Shown here: piece by piece, positions 6,316 to 11,058 of the stretch
Position numbering within the stretch: position 1 is the stretch's first letter
How the letters are laid out: every line of letters starts with the position of its first letter
Made by a program: the position numbers and the translations under genes
Notes under the pieces: model-generated
What the model was told of the DNA's origin: nothing
Database searches by the model: none
Seen by the model: only the letters and a program-made list of their open reading frames with translations
NCBI GenBank assembly: GCA_030668505.1
Contig: DAOUTV010000034.1
Span: 1-11,058, forward strand
Length of the DNA: 11,058 nt
Reading direction: 5' to 3'
Source of the DNA: Desulfobacterales bacterium
GTDB taxonomy: Bacteria; Desulfobacterota; Desulfobacteria; Desulfobacterales; C00003060

Positions 6316-8412
6316 TTGAAAACGTGGAAGTGTAAACCGGGCCGGCCGCTGCCACTTGGTGCAACTGTCACAGCACAAGGGGTGAACTTTTCCGTTTTTT
6401 CCCGAAATGCCACTTCGATCACTCTTCTCCTCTTTGAGAAAGCAAACTCAAAACCGGTAGTCGAAATTCCCCTGGATTCCAAAATCAACAGGACCGGTGA
6501 TATCTGGCATATCCTAGTTCTCGGGATGGACTCATCTCTTCGCTATGGGTACAGAGCCGACGGACCATTTGACCGCAAGGGAAGCGGGCACTGGTTCAAT
6601 AAGAAAAAAATTCTCCTTGACCCCTATGCCAGGGCCTTAGAGGGAGGAGAAACATGGGGAAAGGCAGGTAGTGAACGACGCTGTTGTATCTTAACGGATG
6701 ATTTTGACTGGGAAGGCGACAGGCCGCTGAATCTGCCCCTGAAAGACACCATTATATATGAACTACATGTGCGGGGATACACGATTGATGAGTCTTCAGG
6801 CGTTGTGAGCCGCGGCACCTATAAAGGTTTGATTGAAAAGATTCCTTACGTGAAGTCCCTCGGGGTCACTGCCGTGGAATTGTTGCCGGTCTTTGAATTC
6901 AATGAGCTGGAAAACAAGCGAGAGAACCCAAAGACCGGGGGGAGACTGAAAAACTTCTGGGGTTACAGCACCATGGCATTTTTTGCGCCAAAGGCATCTT
7001 ATGCATCAAATGGTCGGGACGGAAACCAGGTGAAAGAATTCAAGGAGATGGTCAAGGCTTTTCACAGTGCCGGTCTGGAGGTAGTTATTGATGTGGTTTT
7101 CAATCATACGGCAGAAAGAGACTCGAAAGGGCCTATTATAAACTTTCGCGGACTGGACAACTCAATTTATTACGTCCTGGATCCGGGATCAAAAGACTAT
7201 CTTAATCTCTCAGGCTGTGGGAACACGGTGAACTGCAATCATCCCGTGGTTCAGGCATTTGTCCTGGATTGCCTGCGGTACTGGGTCATGGAAATGCATG
7301 TGGACGGATTTCGTTTTGATCTGGCCTCCATCCTCCGCAGGGATCAAAGGGGCGAACTGCTCTCAACTTCCTCTCTCATCGATGTTATAGAACAGGACCC
7401 AGTGCTTGCGCGCACCAAGATCATTGCCGAGGCATGGGACACGCAAATCAATCAGGTGGGAACTTATCCCGGACGTTGGGCCGAATGGAACTCACACTAT
7501 AGAGATGATGTCAGGCGATTTGTGCGAGGGGATAGCGGGATGGTGCCGGTCCTGGCGACTCGCATCGGAGGCAGCTCAGATCTTTATCATGCAAGCCGCC
7601 GGCGTCCTTACAACAGCATCAACTACATAACCTGCCACGATGGTTTCACCCTCTATGACCTCGTATCGTACGAGCACAAGCATAATGAGGAAAACGGTGA
7701 AGATAACCAGGACGGAAGCAACCAAAACTATAGCTCAAATAGTGGCGTTGAGGGACCTACTGATGACAGCTTGGTCAATGTCCTGCGGTTGCGTCGTATT
7801 AAGACATTTGCCACAATTCTTATGTTTTCCCATGGGGTCCCCATGATCCTGGCGGGAGACGAGTTTGGTCGAACCCAGCAGGGAAACAACAATCCTTATT
7901 GCCAGGATAATCGAATAAGCTGGATCGATTGGAGTCTTGCGGAAAAGAATGCCGACCTGCTCAGGTTCTTCCGCAAGGTGATCGCCCTGAGAAATGAACA
8001 TCCTATATTTCGCAGATCTCATTTCCTGACCGGTGAAGACACAAACTCGGATCAACACCCTGATGTCAGCTGGCAAGGACTTGAAGTCGGCAAGCCGGAC
8101 TGGTCAGAAGGTGCCAGGGTGCTTGCCTTTGTCCTTGATGGCTCTGAACTTCCACATGAGAAAAGGGATGATAATTTTTGTGTAATTCTCAACGGAGACC
8201 AAGTCAAACACAGCTTTGAGGTCCCGCCCTCTCCAGCAGGCAAGGCATGGTTTCGCATCATAGATACCGGCAAGCCCCCCCCTGAAGACATTCTGGATGA
8301 GAATAAAGGCGTTGCAGTAATACCCAACAGGACATATACTTTGCTTCCCATGGCCGCCGTGGTTTTTGTCTCAAAAAGGGAAATAAGGTCAGCAGGATCA
8401 ACGAAAGGATAG
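6316..8412 (+). CDS. glgX: Glycogen debranching enzyme GlgX / isoamylase-type (GH13)
   Basis: This cytoplasmic enzyme hydrolyses alpha-1,6 branch points of glycogen-type glucans. An N-terminal CBM48-type domain (about 8-95, LGATVTAQGVNFSVFSRNA) precedes the GH13 barrel. All four GH13 regions are seen: VIDVVFNH (Asp259, Asn263, His264), DGFRFDLA with nucleophile Asp335, IIAEAWD with acid/base Glu372, and TCHDGF with Asp442. A beta-sandwich ends the 698-residue protein, a normal GlgX/TreX length. The start is TTG 6316: an in-frame TGA lies at 6307-6309, AGGAG at 6301-6305 is well placed, and the family N-terminus begins here; no early in-frame ATG exists. It starts 30 nt after the pump gene with no terminator visible between them. 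The adjacent glycosyltransferase is probably co-transcribed. GlgX and TreX cannot be separated by sight. Confidence 0.92.
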   Translation: MKTWKCKPGRPLPLGATVTAQGVNFSVFSRNATSITLLLFEKANSKPVVEIPLDSKINRTGDIWHILVLGMDSSLRYGYRADGPFDRKGSGHWFNKKKILLDPYARALEGGETWGKAGSERRCCILTDDFDWEGDRPLNLPLKDTIIYELHVRGYTIDESSGVVSRGTYKGLIEKIPYVKSLGVTAVELLPVFEFNELENKRENPKTGGRLKNFWGYSTMAFFAPKASYASNGRDGNQVKEFKEMVKAFHSAGLEVVIDVVFNHTAERDSKGPIINFRGLDNSIYYVLDPGSKDYLNLSGCGNTVNCNHPVVQAFVLDCLRYWVMEMHVDGFRFDLASILRRDQRGELLSTSSLIDVIEQDPVLARTKIIAEAWDTQINQVGTYPGRWAEWNSHYRDDVRRFVRGDSGMVPVLATRIGGSSDLYHASRRRPYNSINYITCHDGFTLYDLVSYEHKHNEENGEDNQDGSNQNYSSNSGVEGPTDDSLVNVLRLRRIKTFATILMFSHGVPMILAGDEFGRTQQGNNNPYCQDNRISWIDWSLAEKNADLLRFFRKVIALRNEHPIFRRSHFLTGEDTNSDQHPDVSWQGLEVGKPDWSEGARVLAFVLDGSELPHEKRDDNFCVILNGDQVKHSFEVPPSPAGKAWFRIIDTGKPPPEDILDENKGVAVIPNRTYTLLPMAAVVFVSKREIRSAGSTKG

Positions 8413-8420
8413 AAGAAACC

Positions 8421-9662
8421 ATGCGTTACGATACAGGACTTAGAGCCTATACCTCAAAGAGGGTTGAAGAGATAGAGCATGCAGATATTCTCGTGGGGAT
8501 TCCCTGTTACAATAACGAACTGACCATCACCCACGTGATCCAGATGGTTAGCCATAGCCTTTTCCGCCACTATAATGACTTGCGCTCTGTAATAATGATT
8601 GCCGACGGAGGCTCCACCGACGACACTCGAGAGGTAGCCAAGGAGTTCCAGATCAAGCCCTGGCAGGAAAAGATTGTCTCCATTTACCGGGGGCCTGCAG
8701 GGAAAGGGTCGGCGTTTCGGTCTATGTTCGAGGCAGCCAAACGTCTCAAGGTGAAAGCGTGTGTGGTGGTCGACTCGGACCTGCGCTCCATTACCAGTGA
8801 TTGGGTCAAGTATCTTCTGGATCCAATTCTGGAAAAGGGGTACCAATTTGTTTCCCCTGTTTATTCGCGTTACAAGTATGATGCAACGATCACCAACAAC
8901 ATCGTCTACAATCTGACACGAGCCCTTTACGGTCTTCGCATCCGTCAGCCCATAGGTGGGGACTTTGCCTTTGCCGGGGAGTTGGCAGCGTATTACATTG
9001 AGCAGGATGTCTGGGAGACTGATGTGGCCCGCTATGGCATTGATGTCTGGATGACCACCAATGCCATCACGAACAATTTCAAAATTTGCCAGTCTAACCT
9101 GGGGGTCAAAATCCATGACGCTAAGGACCCGGCTGAGTCATTAGGTCCCATGTTTAGACAGGTGGTCCACACCCTTTTTGTCCTCATGGAGCAGAACGAA
9201 GCAGTTTGGAAGGCGGTCAAGGGCAGCCGGACCGTGCCCATGTTCGGACTTCAGGAATTTTTGGAACCTGAGCCCATCCAGGTTGATCTCGACCGCCTAG
9301 TCACAGAATACAAGACCGGCTTTCGGCAGTTCAAAGGTCTGTATCGGGATATATTTTGCCCCGATTGTTTTAAACAACTCAAGGAATGTGCTGCCAAGGC
9401 CAAGACCAAGTTTGGCATGCCAAACAGTATCTGGGTGATGGTCCTCTATGAGACCGCGGCCACTTTCCACCGTTGGACTTACAACCGCACCCAACTGGTC
9501 AACCTGGTGACTCCCCTTTATCTTGGTCGCGTCGCCTCCTTTATCAACCAAACCCGGAAGATGACTTCAAGCCAGGCCGAAGAGCTGGTTGAGGAGCAGG
9601 CCCAGGTCTTTGAAGACCACAAGGATTACCTGATCCAGCTTTGGGACAAAAAGGAGTCGTAA
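8421..9662 (+). CDS. GT-A glycosyltransferase, mannosylglycerate/glucosylglycerate synthase-like
   Basis: This is a 413-residue nucleotide-sugar-dependent transferase, probably soluble since no membrane helix is evident. The GT-A fold opens with VGIPCYNNE (25-33), ADGGSTDD (61-68), GPAGKGSA (91-98) and the metal-binding DSD motif (Asp118-Asp120). It continues with QPIGGDFAFAGE, YGIDVWMT and VKIHDAKDP, whose His is a plausible third metal ligand. From memory, the order PGKG / DxD / QPxGG / GID / H resembles Rhodothermus mannosylglycerate synthase and GpgS-type synthases. This suggests sugar transfer to glycerate or a related small acceptor for a compatible solute. A GT2-type role cannot be excluded. 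It starts 8 nt after the debranching gene, with AAAGGA (8404-8409) as ribosome binding site overlapping that gene's stop region, so the two are almost certainly one operon. Confidence 0.8.
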   Translation: MRYDTGLRAYTSKRVEEIEHADILVGIPCYNNELTITHVIQMVSHSLFRHYNDLRSVIMIADGGSTDDTREVAKEFQIKPWQEKIVSIYRGPAGKGSAFRSMFEAAKRLKVKACVVVDSDLRSITSDWVKYLLDPILEKGYQFVSPVYSRYKYDATITNNIVYNLTRALYGLRIRQPIGGDFAFAGELAAYYIEQDVWETDVARYGIDVWMTTNAITNNFKICQSNLGVKIHDAKDPAESLGPMFRQVVHTLFVLMEQNEAVWKAVKGSRTVPMFGLQEFLEPEPIQVDLDRLVTEYKTGFRQFKGLYRDIFCPDCFKQLKECAAKAKTKFGMPNSIWVMVLYETAATFHRWTYNRTQLVNLVTPLYLGRVASFINQTRKMTSSQAEELVEEQAQVFEDHKDYLIQLWDKKES

Positions 9663-9800
9663 TCGTCTAGTGGTTTTTCGAACTCATATATAATTACTAT
9701 GGGGAGCATTCAATTGTTTGCATTTCATGTCTTCACCACCCACTCCCCTTCGACCAGGCTCAGGATCGTTAGAGACGCTGAGAACGCAGAGGGAGATTAC

Positions 9801-9870
9801 TTTTTCCTGATCGGGAGACCCCGGAGGAATAAGCTTCGCATTCCACGGGGCAGGTGACGATCAGGAAAAA
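9801..9870. repeat. Long three-segment hairpin
   Basis: Bases 9801-9813 (TTTTTCCTGATCG) pair perfectly with 9858-9870. After an internal loop, CCCCG (9819-9823) pairs with CGGGG (9846-9850). Then GGAAT (9826-9830) pairs with ATTCC (9840-9844) around a 9-nt loop, giving 23 pairs in 70 nt. The T-run is on the 5' side and the A-run on the 3' side of the + strand. It is therefore not a classical intrinsic terminator for + strand genes. It could be a structured RNA, a REP/MITE-like element, or a protein-binding palindrome. Confidence 0.75.
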
Positions 9871-9896
9871 AAGCTCAGCCCTGCGGGCAATTCACA

Positions 9897-9914
9897 TCCC
9901 GCCAAAAGGCGGGA
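9897..9914. repeat. Short GC-rich hairpin
   Basis: TCCCGCC (9897-9903) pairs with GGCGGGA (9908-9914) around an AAAA loop. It is a strong 7-bp stem with a tetraloop but no T-run after it, so it lacks the tail of an intrinsic terminator. It is part of the hairpin cluster between the glycosyltransferase and MlaC genes. Confidence 0.7.
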
Positions 9915-9921
9915 CGGCTGG

Positions 9922-9955
9922 TTTTCATTTGCCGCCATCTCACGGCAAATGAAAA
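9922..9955. repeat. Perfect 13-bp stem hairpin
   Basis: TTTTCATTTGCCG (9922-9934) is the exact reverse complement of 9943-9955, with an 8-nt loop (CCATCTCA). As in the hairpin at 9801-9870, the T-run is at the 5' side and the A-run at the 3' side of the + strand. Both elements thus share one design and may be related or act together. Confidence 0.78.
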
Positions 9956-10121
9956 AATGGATTTCTCAGAGCACTCTGTGACTCAAGTGAGTGAAACGAA
10001 CGGGCGGTGAATGTTCGGTTTTTTAGGGTCAGGTAAGCGCATGAATACATGCAATCTATTTTCTGATCCCGTTAGTATATAGTTATCCATAAAGGCCAAG
10101 TTGTGAGGAAAGGAATGGATT

Positions 10122-10721
10122 ATGAAAAGTCTACTGTATGCTGTTTTGAGCTTGCTGATTTTGAGCCAGACAGTCATAGCGGATGACAAAACTGCCGCCG
10201 AGGAGGCATTAAAATGCAAGCTCGATGCTGTAATTTCGGTCTTGCAAAAAAAAGAGCTTGAAACAGAGGCAAAGAAAAAGGAAATCTTCGAAATCGTTAC
10301 GCCAATCTTTGATTTTTCACTAATGGCCAAGCTGAGTCTGGGGAGAAAGTACTGGCCCGGCCTGGCCAAAGAGAAGCAGGAGAGATTTACGGAGCTTTTT
10401 ACCAAGCGTTTGAAGGAGTCATATCTCGAAAAACTGACCCGCAATACTTATTCAGATGAAAAGATCGTCTGTAATGCGCCTATTCAGGTCAAGAAAAAAA
10501 TCCACATCCCGACCGACCTGATCTCGAAAGGCAACAACATATCCATGCTATACAAGCTATATAAGTCTAAACAGGACTGGAAAATCTATGATATAGAGAT
10601 CGAGGGTGTCAGCATTATCACAACCTACCGATCGCAATTTTACGAGGTTCTTAGCAAGGGGACTATTGACGATCTTCTGAAAAAAATGGAAGAACCGGAA
10701 AACAACCCCCCTGCCTCTTAA
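10122..10721 (+). CDS. MlaC/Ttg2D-family periplasmic phospholipid-binding protein
   Basis: This is a periplasmic lipid carrier of the MlaC (toluene-tolerance Ttg2D) family, which moves phospholipids between outer and inner membranes. A signal peptide (hydrophobic core about 4-19) has a likely cleavage site after Ala20. The mature protein is helical and basic, with the family landmark FDFSLMAKLSLGRKYW (63-78), then an FTELF...ESYLEKL helix region and C-terminal strands ending SQFYEVL. The 199-residue length fits the family. AGGA at 10111-10114 supports ATG 10122. The usual MlaFED ABC genes are not visible. The next gene is an MMPL-type RND transporter, an arrangement like hpnM-hpnN of hopanoid loci, so the cargo could be hopanoids or other lipids. 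No hopanoid biosynthesis gene is in the window to support that. Confidence 0.9.
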   Translation: MKSLLYAVLSLLILSQTVIADDKTAAEEALKCKLDAVISVLQKKELETEAKKKEIFEIVTPIFDFSLMAKLSLGRKYWPGLAKEKQERFTELFTKRLKESYLEKLTRNTYSDEKIVCNAPIQVKKKIHIPTDLISKGNNISMLYKLYKSKQDWKIYDIEIEGVSIITTYRSQFYEVLSKGTIDDLLKKMEEPENNPPAS

Positions 10722-10775
10722 CAGCGATGGTGTCGTAAAAAGTCATCACATCGACGAAACAATTGAGCAAACAAT

Positions 10776-11058
10776 ATGACAAAACTTCTTTCACCGGCAA
10801 CACGTTTCTTTGACAAGGTTATCCTTAAGCGGCCGGGACTCGTCATTATCTGTCTTCTGGCAGTGGTTTCTTTCCTCGGCTACAAGGCAAAGGACTTCAG
10901 GCTTGACGCATCAGCGGAAACGCTGGTTCTCGAGCATGACGAGGACCTGCGTTACTCGCGGCTCATTAATTCCCGCTATGAGGTACAAGACTATTTATTG
11001 ATGACCTATGCCCCCAAAGACGACTTGTTCTCAGATAAAGTGTTGGCAAACCTGACCC
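10776..11058 (+). CDS. MMPL/HpnN-type RND transporter, N-terminal fragment (runs off window)
   Basis: An ATG at 10776 opens a frame that stays open to the window end, giving 94 complete codons. The product begins MTKLLSPATRFFDKVILKRP, followed by one transmembrane helix (about residues 20-36). The typical post-TM1 stretch comes next, FRLDASAETLVLEHDED (about 41-57), then the start of a periplasmic domain with YEVQDYLLMTYAP. This opening is characteristic of MMPL-domain RND exporters such as HpnN, which are usually several hundred residues longer. It starts 54 nt after the MlaC-family gene and is presumably co-transcribed with it. Only a weak ribosome binding site (GAG near 10765) is seen. A 63-codon frame from 10810 to 11001 in another phase is an artefact of this gene. 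Lipid or hopanoid export is inferred from the pairing. Confidence 0.85.
   Translation, partial: MTKLLSPATRFFDKVILKRPGLVIICLLAVVSFLGYKAKDFRLDASAETLVLEHDEDLRYSRLINSRYEVQDYLLMTYAPKDDLFSDKVLANLT

Larger units (their letters stand above)
9663..10121. other. 459-bp gene-free region rich in inverted repeats
   Basis: No convincing ORF is present on either strand. The first 60 bp are AT-rich. Bases 9735-9793 are a pyrimidine/GC-mixed stretch containing CCTTCGACCAGGCTCAGG and GACGCTGAGAACGCAGAG; these look like interspersed repeat fragments, but I cannot verify that. Four hairpins follow between 9801 and 9955: three are listed separately and a weak GCCC-TGC-GGGC sits at 9878-9888. A short palindrome CAGAG-CA-CTCTG lies at 9967-9978, and GCATG-AATA-CATGC is near 10038-10051. 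AGGA at 10111-10114 is the ribosome binding site of the next gene. A promoter for that gene should lie here, but I cannot place it. Confidence 0.6.

Noticed and set aside
8454..9116. 220-codon open frame on the minus strand
   Set aside because: It lies entirely antisense to the glycosyltransferase gene, whose frame shows clear family motifs. The minus-strand product has no recognisable domain.
9801..9955. Hairpins as intrinsic terminators of the debranching/transferase operon
   Set aside because: No T-run follows any stem on the + strand; the T-runs are on the 5' arms. Termination by these elements is not supported.
9983..10444. 153-codon open frame on the minus strand overlapping the MlaC-family gene
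   Set aside because: Most of it is antisense to a gene with a clear signal peptide, ribosome binding site and family motif. Its own product is unrecognisable.

Overview
The window looks like a chromosomal segment from an anaerobic deltaproteobacterium-type Gram-negative (Desulfobacterota is my best guess). The evidence is indirect: a butyryl-CoA-dehydrogenase-like enzyme, RND pumps with a periplasmic adaptor, a MlaC/MMPL lipid-transport pair, and many short interspersed repeats between genes. All supported genes are on the + strand. There is no rRNA, tRNA, CRISPR array, transposase or phage gene.

Left part (1-3141): an acyl-CoA dehydrogenase gene (205-1368) is followed by an RND adaptor gene (1501-2601). 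A small four-helix-bundle gene of the 23S rRNA intervening-sequence (IVP/S23) family (2675-3025) then sits between the adaptor and its RND pump (3142-6285). Every gap here carries a short array of degenerate 9-10 bp units, CTTTAG(A/G)CA and CTTTAG(C/T)TCA. The arrays at 76-106 and 2599-2656 point one way; those at 156-189, 1421-1460 and 3091-3132 point the other. The four-helix-bundle gene is enclosed by an inverted pair of arrays, and a second inverted pair upstream of the dehydrogenase encloses only about 50 bp. This is the most unusual feature of the window. It resembles the architecture of 23S rRNA intervening sequences (terminal inverted repeats around an IVP gene), but it lies inside an efflux operon.

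Middle part (6316-9662): a GlgX/isoamylase-type debranching enzyme with a TTG start is followed 8 nt later by a GT-A glycosyltransferase. The latter resembles mannosylglycerate/glucosylglycerate synthases. Together they suggest mobilisation of storage glucan and synthesis of a glycosylated small molecule, possibly a compatible solute.

Right part (9663-11058): a 459-bp gene-free gap holds a cluster of strong inverted repeats (9801-9955). It is followed by a MlaC-family periplasmic lipid-binding protein and the first 94 codons of an MMPL/HpnN-type RND transporter that runs off the window. These two probably move lipids between the membranes.
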